Below are positions 26,385 through 36,454 of a DNA stretch of 64,000 bases, one piece after another. Positions within the stretch are counted from its first letter, which is position 1, and each line of letters starts with the position of its first letter. The stretch is from Bacillus cabrialesii (GTDB lineage Bacteria > Bacillota > Bacilli > Bacillales > Bacillaceae). The position numbers were made by a program, and so were the translations under genes. A model generated the notes under the pieces. The model had not been told where the DNA came from. It searched no databases and worked only from the letters and a program-made list of their open reading frames with translations. The stretch covers positions 1,905,001 to 1,969,000 of the forward strand of contig NZ_CP096889.1 in NCBI RefSeq assembly GCF_004124315.2, in the 5' to 3' direction.

Positions 26385-26549
26385 ATGAATAAGAAAAAGG
26401 GTGAAATACAAAGAAAATATAGAGAACAAATGAGAGAGAAGACAGAACAACATAAAGTAGATGGCGGTTCACATACTTTTGAAATTGTTGTTGTGCTAGC
26501 CATTATTATTTTGATATTTTTCTTTAATTCAGTATTTAAGGCTTTTTAA
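26385..26549 (+). CDS. Small single-pass membrane protein, 54 residues
   Basis: MNKKKGEIQRKYREQMREKT, then a hydrophobic C-terminus FEIVVVLAIIILIFFFNSVF. GAGAGGGGTCGAG precedes the ATG. A basic cytoplasmic head followed by one C-terminal membrane segment. Function unknown. Confidence 0.55.
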   Translation: MNKKKGEIQRKYREQMREKTEQHKVDGGSHTFEIVVVLAIIILIFFFNSVFKAF

Positions 26550-26774
26550 GAATCCTTTTAAGTGTATTTGTGAAAACGATGTTTGGATATTTGAAGTTTT
26601 TAAAACCAGCGCTGAAAAATAGCCCAGTGCACCAAACCAGTTCTAAAGACTAATACTCCATTTATTTTTTCTCGCCCAGAAAAAATTCTGGATATACCAC
26701 AGGAAAATTTGAGGATATGAGAAATTCAAGACAATTTATTCTTAAAAATTAATCACCAAATAAAGGGAAGCAAA

Positions 26775-27245
26775 ATGAAATTATTCAATGAATTTATAAA
26801 TATAGCTAAAACTTTTAATGAAGAGCTAGGCACAATTCCATTATTATATGGCTCTTTAGGTCTTGAAAAGGTAACCGGTGTGGACTTTTCCCCGGAAGAT
26901 ATTGATATCTTAATTCCTTTAATTTTTTTAGAGGGAAAGTGGGAAAGACTAAAAAAAATGATGGAACTGCAAGGATACAAAATGGTCGATTTTCATGAGC
27001 ATGAATTTAGGAAAACTAATACTAAAGTGGGCATTGCTCACATTGAGGATTTAAAGCCATTTGCAGATGTAGACTATAATAACCTAGAGGTTTTTGAAGA
27101 TGACGGAGCGAAATATCATTTGCTAACGATTGATGATTACCTCAAGGTTTATCATAAGTCTTTATTAGATAGTTATAGAAGAACAAAGAAGAATAATAAA
27201 GACCAAAGTAAAATTAACATATTGAATAAACTGATACAGAATTAA
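26775..27245 (+). CDS. Nucleotidyltransferase-like protein
   Basis: A 156-residue protein. LLYGSLGLEKVTGVDFSPED followed by IDILIPL resembles the GS-x(n)-DxD motif of minimal nucleotidyltransferases, in which the acidic pair binds metal. The C-terminal part (TIDDYLKVYHKSLLDSYRRT) is helical, as in aminoglycoside nucleotidyltransferase-like domains. AAAGGGAAG precedes the ATG. It stands alone between remnants and a GNAT gene. Substrate unknown; could be an antitoxin-like or transfer enzyme. Confidence 0.55.
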   Translation: MKLFNEFINIAKTFNEELGTIPLLYGSLGLEKVTGVDFSPEDIDILIPLIFLEGKWERLKKMMELQGYKMVDFHEHEFRKTNTKVGIAHIEDLKPFADVDYNNLEVFEDDGAKYHLLTIDDYLKVYHKSLLDSYRRTKKNNKDQSKINILNKLIQN

Positions 27246-27338
27246 TTTCTGTATTCTTTGTTGTTCCAACTTTTGAAGGGAAGCACCGTTTATAGCATGA
27301 AGTAAACTTGCAGTAACTAAAAAAACAGGGGGTTAAAA

Positions 27339-27869
27339 ATGGAACTTTCAATTCGACAAGAACGCACTCATGAATATGATACGACTGAAGACACTGTTAA
27401 AAGAGCTTTCTTAAATGAAATATATAGCGACAAAAAAGAGCATTTCCTTGTAAATAGGATTAGAAAATCAGATGCTTTTATTCCTGAACTTTCATTAGTC
27501 GCACTAAATGCCAAGGATATCGTAGGCCATGTTCTTTTATCTAAAATAAAGATTGTGGATGGTGATAACGCAGTCGATTCTTTAGCGCTTGCCCCGGTTT
27601 CTGTTGCACCTGAGTATCAGAGAAAAGGAATCGGGAGTCAATTAATTCATGTAGCGTTGAAAAAAGCAAAAGAGCTTGGTTATCGTTCAGTCATTGTTTT
27701 AGGGCATAAAGATTATTATCCAAAGTTTGGGTTTAAGCCAGCTAGCTTATGGAATATCAAAGCTCCATTTGAGGTGCCTGATGAAGCATTTATGGCTTTA
27801 GAATTATCAAAGGATTCTCTGGAAAATGTAAAAGGTGTCGTTCATTATTCAAAAGCTTTTTCAGCGTAA
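27339..27869 (+). CDS. GNAT-family N-acetyltransferase (YhbS-like)
   Basis: A 176-residue acetyltransferase. The acetyl-CoA binding motif is SVAPEYQRKGIGSQLIHVAL, with the downstream VIVLGHKDYYPKFGFKPAS motif typical of the YhbS-like group. CAGGGGG lies about 9 bases before the ATG. Substrate not predictable. It is monocistronic, judging from gaps on both sides. Confidence 0.8.
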   Translation: MELSIRQERTHEYDTTEDTVKRAFLNEIYSDKKEHFLVNRIRKSDAFIPELSLVALNAKDIVGHVLLSKIKIVDGDNAVDSLALAPVSVAPEYQRKGIGSQLIHVALKKAKELGYRSVIVLGHKDYYPKFGFKPASLWNIKAPFEVPDEAFMALELSKDSLENVKGVVHYSKAFSA

Positions 27870-27908
27870 AATCTAGATGGTTGTTTAAAGATGTTCTCTC
27901 CGAAAATA

Positions 27909-27930
27909 AAAAAAGCCGCAAAGGGCTTTA
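27909..27930 (-). terminator. Relic terminator of the second nuclease copy
   Basis: Minus strand AAAGCCC and GGCTTT pair and are followed by TTTTTTT. It matches in position and sequence the terminator of the intact copy at 17.5 kb. Confidence 0.5.
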
Positions 27931-28420
27931 ATTATCATCCGCAAGTATAGTTGTCATGATCTCTGTCCATTTTAGGCTGGTAAGCAGGGTGGGAACTAGG
28001 TACTCCATGCGGGTTTTACTCAGAGCAATTGGCAAACGTATCTGTTCTCCAGCAGAGTGTCACTCGATTTTTAAAAATTGCAGGCTGAGATGTTGTCGCT
28101 TTTTAACCACTCTGTTTTTGCCTCTCGTTCGCTTTTCTGTATTGATATGTATTTCGTGTTTGGCTCATACATATAAGCTACTCTGTTTCATGAACAGACT
28201 TGCCATCAACATAAACGTAAGCTAACAACGTTCCATACTTATCTCTGCAATCAGCCTGTACCAAACTCTAATTGCAGCTTACCGCTGTTAATCAATCCTT
28301 TATTTCGTTTAGATGCATTTTCGTCATATGGTTGAACACAGTAGATCTGTTTTTTTTGCCTTTGGAGTGTTGACAGTAAGTAGCGAACAAAGGACCCGGT
28401 GTTATTAATTGATATACAAA
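27929..28420 (-). pseudogene. Decayed YokF/YncB-like nuclease, copy 2
   Basis: The DNA parallels the intact nuclease gene at 17.5-18.4 kb. The excalibur end is at 27945-28015 (matching CATAGTTGTCATGATCCCTG and GTGGGAACTAGG-ACTCCATG). The EPNTRY/AYV-coding region is near 28145-28185, and VQPYDENASKRNKGLINSGK is at 28270-28345. Large internal deletions, stops and frameshifts leave no functional frame, and the signal-peptide end is missing. Confidence 0.8.
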
Positions 28421-28475
28421 AAGAAGATAAAACCAATATTTATGTCAGGTCAGTTTACATTTTCTGAAAAAGATA

Positions 28476-28539
28476 TTGAAAAAGCTGAAAAGATTTTATA
28501 ATATTAACTCAAGTTAGTTTGTTTGATCAACAAACTAAC
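28476..28539 (+). promoter_or_regulatory. xynPB promoter and XylR operator
   Basis: A possible core promoter is TTGAAA (28476-28481) with a short 15-base spacer to TATAAT (28497-28502). Just downstream, GTTAGTTTGTT (28513-28523) and AACAAACTAAC (28529-28539) form the perfect XylR operator, also found before xylA. Confidence 0.85.
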
Positions 28540-28761
28540 GAGCCGAACTTTAATTGTCCATAAAATAAGCTTCTTGCTGAATATGTTTGGAAGGGGGATA
28601 ACAGGCTCGATTTAATTGGAGCTACACAATATAAGAAACGAAAGAATGAAGCTTTTATCCTTTTCCGTATATAAGGTATGGAGAAAAAAGATGCATGCAC
28701 TGTTTGCTGATAACCATTTATATGACAAAAATGCTCTGTGAAAGTGAATCACTTTCATTTT

Positions 28762-28775
28762 TGAAAGCGCTTTTA
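28762..28775 (+). promoter_or_regulatory. cre site in the xynP leader
   Basis: TGAAAGCGCTTTTA, one mismatch to the cre consensus. It lies about 80 bases before xynP, in a 5' leader of over 300 bases. A small hairpin, GAAAGTGAATCACTTTC, sits just upstream. Confidence 0.7.
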
Positions 28776-28852
28776 TATACACTTGCTAGCCAATAAGTGT
28801 AGACCATCTCATACGATTCCTTATTTAATGAGCGAAAAAAGGGGAGAAAATC

Positions 28853-30244
28853 ATGCTCAGTGAAAATGTAAAAAAGATTAGCATGGTTGAAAAAGTTGGA
28901 TATGCGTCTGGGGATTTCGCGTGTAATTTAATTTATGCAACAGTATCTACTTATCTTTTGTTCTTTTATACAGATGTATTTGGTTTATCGGCAGCAACAG
29001 CCGGTACTATGTTCTTAGTGGTTAGAATCATCGACGCTCTCGCTGATCCTTTTATTGGAACAATAGTAGACAGAACGCATAGCAGATTTGGACGCTTTAG
29101 GCCGTATCTTTTATTCGGAGCTTTTCCATTTGTGGTACTGGCAATACTCTGTTTTACAACTCCGGATTTTTCGGATATGGGAAAATTAATATATGCCTAT
29201 ATAACCTACGTTGGATTGTCGCTTACATACACAATGATAAACGTTCCCTATGGCGCGTTAACTTCTGCAATGACTAGAAATAATCAAGAAGTGGTTAGTA
29301 TAACATCTGTTCGTATGTTATTTGCGAATCTTGGGGGACTTGTCGTTGCATTTTTTGTTCCCTTACTGGCTGCTTATTTAAGCGACACGTCCGGCAACGA
29401 ATCTCTTGGCTGGCAACTAACCATGGGTATTTTGGGAATGATAGGCGGGTGCCTTTTAATCTTTTGTTTTAAAAGCACAAAAGAGCGTGTCACTCTTCAA
29501 AAATCTGAAGAAAAAATTAAATTATCTGATATATTTGAGCAATTTCATGTTAATCGTCCGCTCGTTGTATTGAGTATTTTCTTTATTATTATTTTTGGAG
29601 TGAATTCAATCAGTAATTCGGTTGGCATCTATTACGTGACGTATAACTTAGGAAGAGAGGATTTAGTGAAGTGGTACGGTTTGATTGGAAGTTTGCCTGC
29701 TTTGGTCATTTTACCGTTTATTCCAAGGCTTCATCAATTATTGGGGAAGAAGAAGTTACTAAACTATGCATTATTACTGAATATTATCGGCCTCCTAGCT
29801 TTACTGTTTGTTCCGCCAAGTTATGTATACCTCATATTCTTCTTTCGATTAATTGCTGCTGCAGGAAGTCTCACTGCCGGGGGATATATGTGGGCGCTCA
29901 TTCCTGAAACAATAGAATATGGAGAATATAGGACCGGGAAAAGAATGGGCGGGCTCATATACGCGATCATCGGATTTTTCTTTAAGTTTGGTATGGCTCT
30001 GGGAGGAGTAGTGCCAGGACTGGTTCTAGATAAGTTTGGATATGTGGCAAATCAGGCACAAACCCCGGAGGCATTAACGGGAATTTTAATTACAACAACT
30101 ATTATTCCCGTGTTTTTGCTGGTTCTAGCCATGATTGATATTCATTTCTATAATTTGGATGATGAAAAATATAAAAACATGATACGAGAATTAGAGAATA
30201 GAGATAAAGTTTATTTGGATCATATTGATGATTTCAAAGCGTAA
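28853..30244 (+). CDS. xynP: Xylooligosaccharide:cation symporter XynP
   Basis: A 463-residue GPH-family transporter with 12 hydrophobic segments, starting MLSENVKKISMVEKVGYASG and containing TYLLFFYTDVFGLSAATAGT and IDALADPFIGTIVDRTHSRF. It imports xylobiose and related products for cleavage by XynB inside the cell. AAAGGGGAG precedes the ATG. It heads the xynPB operon under XylR and CcpA control. It is similar to the fructan-island symporter at 12.9 kb. Confidence 0.93.
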   Translation: MLSENVKKISMVEKVGYASGDFACNLIYATVSTYLLFFYTDVFGLSAATAGTMFLVVRIIDALADPFIGTIVDRTHSRFGRFRPYLLFGAFPFVVLAILCFTTPDFSDMGKLIYAYITYVGLSLTYTMINVPYGALTSAMTRNNQEVVSITSVRMLFANLGGLVVAFFVPLLAAYLSDTSGNESLGWQLTMGILGMIGGCLLIFCFKSTKERVTLQKSEEKIKLSDIFEQFHVNRPLVVLSIFFIIIFGVNSISNSVGIYYVTYNLGREDLVKWYGLIGSLPALVILPFIPRLHQLLGKKKLLNYALLLNIIGLLALLFVPPSYVYLIFFFRLIAAAGSLTAGGYMWALIPETIEYGEYRTGKRMGGLIYAIIGFFFKFGMALGGVVPGLVLDKFGYVANQAQTPEALTGILITTTIIPVFLLVLAMIDIHFYNLDDEKYKNMIRELENRDKVYLDHIDDFKA

Positions 30245-30303
30245 AATTGACTGCGTCAAATAAAAGAGGCTTATGTAAAAAAACAGCTGAGGGGGAGTTC
30301 CAA

Positions 30304-31905
30304 ATGAAGATTATCAATCCAGTGCTTAAAGGATTCAATCCCGATCCAAGTATTTGCAGGGTAGGAGAGGATTATTATATCGCTGTATCTACATTTGAGT
30401 GGTTTCCAGGAGTCCAGATCCACCATTCGAAAGATTTAGTAAATTGGCACTTAGTTGCACATCCATTGCAGAGAGTTTCCCAATTAGACATGAAAGGAAA
30501 CCCTAATTCAGGCGGGGTGTGGGCGCCGTGTTTAAGTTATAGCGATGGAAAGTTTTGGCTGATCTATACGGATGTTAAGGTAGTAGACGGGGCTTGGAAA
30601 GATTGTCACAATTATTTAGTGACTTGTGACACGATTCATGGTGACTGGGGAGAGCCGATTACATTAAATAGCTCGGGGTTTGATGCATCTTTGTTCCATG
30701 ATACAGATGGAAAAAAATATTTATTAAATATGTTATGGGATCAACGTGTTGATCGGCACTCATTCGGAGGAATTGTCATACAGGAATATTCTGATAAGGA
30801 GCAAAAATTAATTGGTAAACCGAAAGTTATATTTAAAGGAACGGATAGAAAGCTGACTGAAGCTCCGCACCTATATCTTATCGGGAACTATTATTATTTA
30901 TTAACTGCAGAAGGAGGAACACGGTTCGAACACGCTGCTACAATTGCCCGTTCTGCAAATATTGAAGGCCCATATGAAGTTCATCCCGATAATCCAATCT
31001 TAACGTCATGGCATGACCCAGAAAATCCGTTGCAAAAATGCGGACACGCGTCCATTGTCCAAACACATACAGGTGAGTGGTATTTAGCGCACTTAACGGG
31101 ACGTCCTATTCATCCGGACGATGATTCAATTTTTCAGCAGAGGGGATATTGTCCTTTGGGCAGAGAAACAGCTATCCAAAAACTCTATTGGAAAGATGGA
31201 TGGCCTTATGTAGAAGGTGGAAAAGAAGGGAGCTTGGAGGTGAAAGCGCCTTCTATACCCAAAACAACGTTTGAAGCAACATACCCGGAAGTTGATGAAT
31301 TCGAGGATTCATCATTAAATATTAATTTCCAAACTTTAAGGATTCCGTTTACGAATGAATTAGGTTCATTGACTCAAGTGCCAAATCATTTACGATTATA
31401 CGGCCATGAATCATTAACCTCGACATTTACTCAGGCATTTGTAGCCAGACGTTGGCAAAGTCTCCACTTTGAAGCGGAAACGGCTGTTGAGTTTTATCCG
31501 GAAAATTTTCAACAAGCCGCCGGATTGGTGAACTATTACAATACAGAGAACTGGACGGCTCTTCAAATCACACATGATGAAGAACTTGGGCGTATTCTTG
31601 AATTAACAATATGTGATAACTTTTCTTTTTCACAGCCATTAAAAAATAAAATTGTGATTCCTCTTCAAGTAAAGTATGTATATTTAAAAGCAAATGTTGA
31701 AAGAGAAAATTATTATTATTTCTATTCTTTTAACAGAGAAGATTGGCGAAAAATTGACATTGCATTGGAATCGAAAAAATTATCAGATGATTACATCCGT
31801 GGAGGAGGATTCTTCACAGGAGCCTTTGTAGGGATGCAATGCCAAGATACCAGCGGTAATCATATTCCGGCCGACTTTAAATATTTTCGTTATGAAGAAA
31901 AATAA
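30304..31905 (+). CDS. xynB: Beta-xylosidase XynB (GH43)
   Basis: A 533-residue intracellular GH43 enzyme that releases xylose from xylobiose and short xylooligosaccharides. Catalytic residues are visible as D14 (NPDPS), the transition-state aspartate in GFDASLFHD and the acid glutamate in TEAPHLYLI. A C-terminal beta-sandwich follows the five-bladed propeller from about residue 330. ATG 30304 is chosen because GAGGGGGAG lies upstream; the open frame extends further 5' but into the intergenic spacer after xynP. It ends at a strong terminator. Confidence 0.95.
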   Translation: MKIINPVLKGFNPDPSICRVGEDYYIAVSTFEWFPGVQIHHSKDLVNWHLVAHPLQRVSQLDMKGNPNSGGVWAPCLSYSDGKFWLIYTDVKVVDGAWKDCHNYLVTCDTIHGDWGEPITLNSSGFDASLFHDTDGKKYLLNMLWDQRVDRHSFGGIVIQEYSDKEQKLIGKPKVIFKGTDRKLTEAPHLYLIGNYYYLLTAEGGTRFEHAATIARSANIEGPYEVHPDNPILTSWHDPENPLQKCGHASIVQTHTGEWYLAHLTGRPIHPDDDSIFQQRGYCPLGRETAIQKLYWKDGWPYVEGGKEGSLEVKAPSIPKTTFEATYPEVDEFEDSSLNINFQTLRIPFTNELGSLTQVPNHLRLYGHESLTSTFTQAFVARRWQSLHFEAETAVEFYPENFQQAAGLVNYYNTENWTALQITHDEELGRILELTICDNFSFSQPLKNKIVIPLQVKYVYLKANVERENYYYFYSFNREDWRKIDIALESKKLSDDYIRGGGFFTGAFVGMQCQDTSGNHIPADFKYFRYEEK

Positions 31906-31910
31906 TTTAC

Positions 31911-31950
31911 ATATGAAAAAGGAGACTTCTACAACTCCTTTTTCATATTC
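31911..31950 (+). terminator. Terminator of the xynPB operon
   Basis: ATATGAAAAAGGAG and CTCCTTTTTCATAT form a perfect 14-bp stem. Confidence 0.85.
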
Positions 31951-31964
31951 AACATTAAAATAAC

Positions 31965-31995
31965 AAAACAAAAAACTCATCTTTAAAGATGAGCG
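31965..31995 (-). terminator. Terminator of xylR
   Basis: Minus strand CTCATCTTTAAAGATGAG followed by TTTTTTGTTTTG. Confidence 0.8.
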
Positions 31996-32028
31996 CAGAA
32001 CATAGAAGTTTGTCCTTTTTATCATAAA

Positions 32029-33183
32029 TTACATTGTAGCCATATCCAAGAAATGATCAATAACAATGGAGGACATGCCTAACGCTGGTGCATTTTTTCC
32101 TAAGAAAGATGGTAATAATTCATAGCTATTGCCTAATTGGGAATAAACCCTGGACGACACTTCACTTTTAATTGAATTTAAAACCATAGGATGCGATTCA
32201 ATTATGCTGTTTCTTAAAATGATGGCTTGTGGATTGAAGGTATTTAGAATATTGGTAAGGCCTATTCCTAAATAGAATCCAAAACTCTGTAACGCATGTA
32301 AAGTTCCAATATCATTCAGATGAGCGAGGTCTATAATATCTTGAGTGGACACTTTTTTCTCTTTAGTCTGAAGAGAATTTAATAAAGCCTTCTCTGAAGC
32401 ATACAATTCCCAGCAGCCTCGGTTTCCGCAACTGCATTTAGGACCGTTAAAGTCTATTGTCATATGTCCCATTTCTCCAGAGAATCCGCTTACCCCTCTA
32501 TACAAATGATTGTTGATAATAACACCGATCCCTATCCCGGTATTGATACTTGCATAAATAATGTTATCGTGATTTTTAGCAGCACCGAATACTTTTTCTC
32601 CATAAGCGCCTGCGTTTGCCTCATTTTCAATAAAAACAGGCACATTGAACTTATCTTGGATAAAAGGTTTTAAATCAATATTTCTCCAGTTGGAGTTCGG
32701 AGTGAAAACAATTTTTTGATTTTCATCAATAAGCCCAGGCACGCATATCCCTATACCAATAAGCCCGTACGGAGATTGTGGCATATGTGTAATAAAGTGA
32801 TGAATCATATTAATCAAAATGTCCTTAGTTATTTCAGGAGAATTGCATTCCAAATGATGGTGTTGATCCAGAACAATCGTCCCTTCAAGGTCTGTTAAAA
32901 TGCCATTAATATAATCTACACCTACATCTATTCCTACAGAATATCCCGCCTTTTTATTAAAAACAAGCATGACAGGTCTTCTGCCGCCGCTTGATTGTCC
33001 CTGACCGATTTCAAATACAAGATTTTCTTTCATTAATGTGTTTACTTGTGATGAAACAGTTGATTTATTTAATCCGGTCATTTCAGATAGTTTTGCTCTT
33101 GAAATAGGTGAGTTCTTAAGTATTTCTTTTAATAATAACTTTTGATTTACTTTTTTGACAAAGGTTTGATCTGCGATATCCAC
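32029..33183 (-). CDS. xylR: Xylose repressor XylR (ROK family)
   Basis: A 384-residue repressor. An N-terminal winged helix (ISRAKLSEMTGLNKSTVSSQ) is followed by a ROK sugar-binding domain (SVGIDVGVDYINGILTDLEG; the zinc motif CSCGNRGCWE). Xylose binding releases it from the operators before xynP and xylA. The start is GTG, giving MDIADQTFVKK, with ATGGAGTGG upstream. It is divergent from xylA, with the operator in between. The gene seems intact. Confidence 0.95.
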   Translation of the reverse strand: MDIADQTFVKKVNQKLLLKEILKNSPISRAKLSEMTGLNKSTVSSQVNTLMKENLVFEIGQGQSSGGRRPVMLVFNKKAGYSVGIDVGVDYINGILTDLEGTIVLDQHHHLECNSPEITKDILINMIHHFITHMPQSPYGLIGIGICVPGLIDENQKIVFTPNSNWRNIDLKPFIQDKFNVPVFIENEANAGAYGEKVFGAAKNHDNIIYASINTGIGIGVIINNHLYRGVSGFSGEMGHMTIDFNGPKCSCGNRGCWELYASEKALLNSLQTKEKKVSTQDIIDLAHLNDIGTLHALQSFGFYLGIGLTNILNTFNPQAIILRNSIIESHPMVLNSIKSEVSSRVYSQLGNSYELLPSFLGKNAPALGMSSIVIDHFLDMATM

Positions 33184-33311
33184 TTAAATCCACTCCATTT
33201 GTATAACCTTTAAATTAAGTTGAAATTTTTGTGTGTTCAGTATGAAACATAATACATAGCGAATCTTACCTTTATTATATCGAATGTGTTCATAAAAAAC
33301 TAAAAAAAATA

Positions 33312-33377
33312 TTGAAAATACTGAAGAGGTTATATAAGATGAAGGGGTAAGTTAGTTTGTTTGTGCAACAAACTAAT
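33312..33377 (+). promoter_or_regulatory. xylA promoter and XylR operator
   Basis: TTGAAA (33312-33317), 17 bases, TAAGAT (33335-33340). The operator TTAGTTTGTT-N5-AACAAACTAA covers 33352-33376, directly after the start site region. Confidence 0.88.
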
Positions 33378-33460
33378 ATACAACTTTCTTACAATATGAC
33401 ATAAAATGCATCTGAATTTGAATTATCATGTTTTGAATTTATTTTTAAGGGGGAAATAAC

Positions 33461-34798
33461 ATGGCTCACTCTCATTCTAGTTCAGTCAACTATTTTGGAA
33501 GCGCAAACAAAGTGGTTTACGAAGGGAAAGATTCCACTAATCCTTTAGCATTTAAATATTATAATTCCCAAGAAGAAATCGGCGGTAAAACGATGAAAGA
33601 GCATCTGCGATTTTCTATTGCTTATTGGCATACATTTACCGCTGATGGCACAGACGTTTTTGGAGCAGCTACGATGCAAAGACCGTGGGATCAGTATAAA
33701 GGCATGGATCTAGCGAGGGCGAGAGTAGAGGCAGCATTTGAGATGTTTGAAAAACTGGATGCGCCATTTTTCGCTTTTCATGACCGGGATATTGCACCGG
33801 AAGGAAGTACGTTAAAAGAGACGAATCAAAATTTAGATATTATCGTGAGCATGATGAAAGAGTACATGAGAACTAGCAACGTTAAGCTATTATGGAATAC
33901 TGCAAATATGTTCACGGATCCCCGTTTCGTCCATGGCGCCGCGACTTCTTGCAATGCAGATGTGTTTGCGTATGCCGCAGCACAAGTAAAAAAAGGGTTA
34001 GAAACAGCAAAAGAGCTTGGCGCCGAGAACTATGTATTTTGGGGCGGCCGTGAAGGATACGAAACATTGTTAAATACGGATGTAAAATTTGAACTTGATA
34101 ATTTGGCCAGATTCATGCATATGGCAGTGGATTATGCGAAAGAAATCGAGTATACAGGGCAGTTTTTGATTGAACCAAAACCAAAAGAGCCGACCGCCCA
34201 TCAATATGATACAGATGCAGCAACAACCATTGCCTTTTTGAAGCAATATGGCTTAGATAACCATTTCAAATTAAATCTCGAAGCCAATCATGCCACATTA
34301 GCCGGGCATACATTCGAACATGAATTACGCATGGCAAGAGTACATGGTCTTCTTGGCTCTGTTGACGCGAACCAGGGGCATCCTCTTTTAGGCTGGGACA
34401 CGGATGAATTTCCGACAGATTTATATTCGACGACATTAGCAATGTACGAAATTCTGCAAAATGGCGGCCTTGGAAGCGGCGGATTAAATTTTGACGCGAA
34501 GGTCAGAAGATCTTCTTTTGAGCCTGATGATTTAATATATGCCCATATTGCTGGGATGGATGCGTTTGCAAGAGGATTGAAAGTCGCCCACAAATTAATC
34601 GAAGATCGTGTGTTTGAAGATGTGATTCAACATCGTTATCGCAGCTTTGCTGAAGGGATTGGCCTTGACATTGTAGAAGGAAGAGCTAATTTCAAGACGC
34701 TTGAGCAATACGCGTTCAATAATAAATCAATTAAAAACGAATCTGGAAGACAGGAACGATTAAAAGCGATATTGAACCAATACATTTTAGAAGTATAA
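33461..34798 (+). CDS. xylA: Xylose isomerase
   Basis: A 445-residue class II xylose isomerase converting xylose to xylulose. Motifs: FAFHDRDIAPEG with the catalytic histidine H107, VFWGGREGYETL, FLIEPKPKEPTAHQYD and the metal-binding LEANHATLAGHTFEHE. AAGGGGGAA precedes the ATG. A cre site lies inside the coding region at 33496-33509, giving glucose repression by roadblock. xylB follows after about 150 bases containing small hairpins. Confidence 0.97.
   Translation: MAHSHSSSVNYFGSANKVVYEGKDSTNPLAFKYYNSQEEIGGKTMKEHLRFSIAYWHTFTADGTDVFGAATMQRPWDQYKGMDLARARVEAAFEMFEKLDAPFFAFHDRDIAPEGSTLKETNQNLDIIVSMMKEYMRTSNVKLLWNTANMFTDPRFVHGAATSCNADVFAYAAAQVKKGLETAKELGAENYVFWGGREGYETLLNTDVKFELDNLARFMHMAVDYAKEIEYTGQFLIEPKPKEPTAHQYDTDAATTIAFLKQYGLDNHFKLNLEANHATLAGHTFEHELRMARVHGLLGSVDANQGHPLLGWDTDEFPTDLYSTTLAMYEILQNGGLGSGGLNFDAKVRRSSFEPDDLIYAHIAGMDAFARGLKVAHKLIEDRVFEDVIQHRYRSFAEGIGLDIVEGRANFKTLEQYAFNNKSIKNESGRQERLKAILNQYILEV
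33496..33509 (+). promoter_or_regulatory. cre site inside xylA
   Basis: TGGAAGCGCAAACA, 13 codons into the gene, the position of the known intragenic xylA cre. Confidence 0.85.
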
Positions 34799-34951
34799 CA
34801 GATAAAAGAGAAGCTCTAGATCCTGCTATCAAAAGATATGGCAGGATAGCCAAGTCGCCCCAGAACTACCCGTCATGATTCCATTACTTTGTTGTTGTGA
34901 CGGGGAATTTCATATAATCGGGGATTTATTTTGAGGGGAAGGAGTGAAAAA

Positions 34952-36454
34952 ATGAAGTATGTCATTGGGATAGATATTGGAACAAGTGCTGTTAAAACCA
35001 TTTTAGTCAATCAAAATGGCAAGGTTTGTGCAGAAACGTCCAAAAGTTATCCGCTCATCCAAGAGAAGGCGGGATATAGTGAGCAAAATCCTGAAGACTG
35101 GGTACAGCAAACAATTGGTGCATTGGCTGAATTGGTTTCTAAATCCCGCGTTGAAGCCAAGGATATTGATGGAATAAGCTACTCGGGACAAATGCATGGC
35201 TTAGTACTGCTTGACAAAGATCAGCAGGTGTTACGTCATGCAATTCTTTGGAATGATACCAGAACGACGCCTCAATGTATCAGGATGACCGAGACATTTG
35301 GCGACCATCTGCTTGATATCACAAAGAACCGTGTTCTAGAAGGATTTACATTGCCTAAAATGGTATGGGTGAAGGAACATGAGCCCGACCTTTTTAAAAA
35401 AACTGCTGTTTTTTTGCTTCCGAAAGACTATGTGAGATTTCGTATGACTGGTGCCATTCACACCGAATACTCCGATGCAGCTGGAACGTTACTTTTACAT
35501 ATGACCCGCAAGGAGTGGAGTGATGAGATTTGCAAGCAATTTGGTATTTCTGCCAGTATTTGTCCTCCGCTAGTAGAATCTCATGATTGTGTAGGATCGC
35601 TGCTTCCGAACGTTGCAGCGAAGACAGGGCTGTTGGAAAATACAAAAGTGTACGCTGGGGGAGCAGATAATGCGTGCGGTGCTATTGGAGCCGGTATTCT
35701 TTCTTCTGGAAAAACACTATGCAGTATTGGGACGTCAGGTGTCATCCTTTCCTGCGAAGAAGGCAAAGAAAGAGATTTTAAAGGGAAAGTGCACTTTTTT
35801 AATCATGGAAAAAAGGATTCTTTTTATACGATGGGAGTCACGCTCGCTGCAGGATACAGCTTGGATTGGTTTAAAAGAACGTTCGCACCAAACGAATCGT
35901 TTGAGCAATTATTGCAGGGAGTGGAATCTATTCCGATAGGAGCAAATGGACTGCTATACACTCCTTATTTGGTTGGTGAAAGAACACCGCATGCTGATTC
36001 TTCTATTCGGGGAAGCTTGATCGGAATGGATGGAGCTCACAAAAGAGAGCATTTTTTGAGGGCGATAATGGAAGGTATCACATTCTCTTTACATGAATCC
36101 ATTGAGCTATTCCGCAAAGCGGGAAAATCAGTTCATACTGTTGTTTCTATTGGCGGCGGAGCTAAAAATGAAACGTGGCTGCAAATGCAGGCTGATATTT
36201 TCAATGCGAGGGTGATCAAATTAGAAAATGAACAAGGTCCAGCCATGGGTGCTGCTATGCTGGCTGCCTTTGGAAGCGGGTGGTTTGGATCCCTTGAAGA
36301 ATGTGCAGAGCAGTTCATTCGCGAGGCTGCTGCATTTTATCCAAAGGAACAAAATGTTCAAAAATATAAAACACTATTCGATGTGTATAAGAACATTTAC
36401 ACTCACACAAAGGATCTAAATACAGCTTTGAAGAGCTTTCGAAAAAACGAATGA
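34952..36454 (+). CDS. xylB: Xylulokinase
   Basis: A 500-residue FGGY-family kinase that phosphorylates D-xylulose to xylulose 5-phosphate, feeding the pentose phosphate pathway. The N-terminal phosphate loop is GIDIGTSAVKTILV, with SGQMHGLVLLD and the C-terminal signature IGGGAKNETWLQMQADIFNA. ATG 34952 follows GAAGGAG; the 5' extension of the frame has no ribosome site. Second gene of the xylAB operon. Confidence 0.96.
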   Translation: MKYVIGIDIGTSAVKTILVNQNGKVCAETSKSYPLIQEKAGYSEQNPEDWVQQTIGALAELVSKSRVEAKDIDGISYSGQMHGLVLLDKDQQVLRHAILWNDTRTTPQCIRMTETFGDHLLDITKNRVLEGFTLPKMVWVKEHEPDLFKKTAVFLLPKDYVRFRMTGAIHTEYSDAAGTLLLHMTRKEWSDEICKQFGISASICPPLVESHDCVGSLLPNVAAKTGLLENTKVYAGGADNACGAIGAGILSSGKTLCSIGTSGVILSCEEGKERDFKGKVHFFNHGKKDSFYTMGVTLAAGYSLDWFKRTFAPNESFEQLLQGVESIPIGANGLLYTPYLVGERTPHADSSIRGSLIGMDGAHKREHFLRAIMEGITFSLHESIELFRKAGKSVHTVVSIGGGAKNETWLQMQADIFNARVIKLENEQGPAMGAAMLAAFGSGWFGSLEECAEQFIREAAAFYPKEQNVQKYKTLFDVYKNIYTHTKDLNTALKSFRKNE

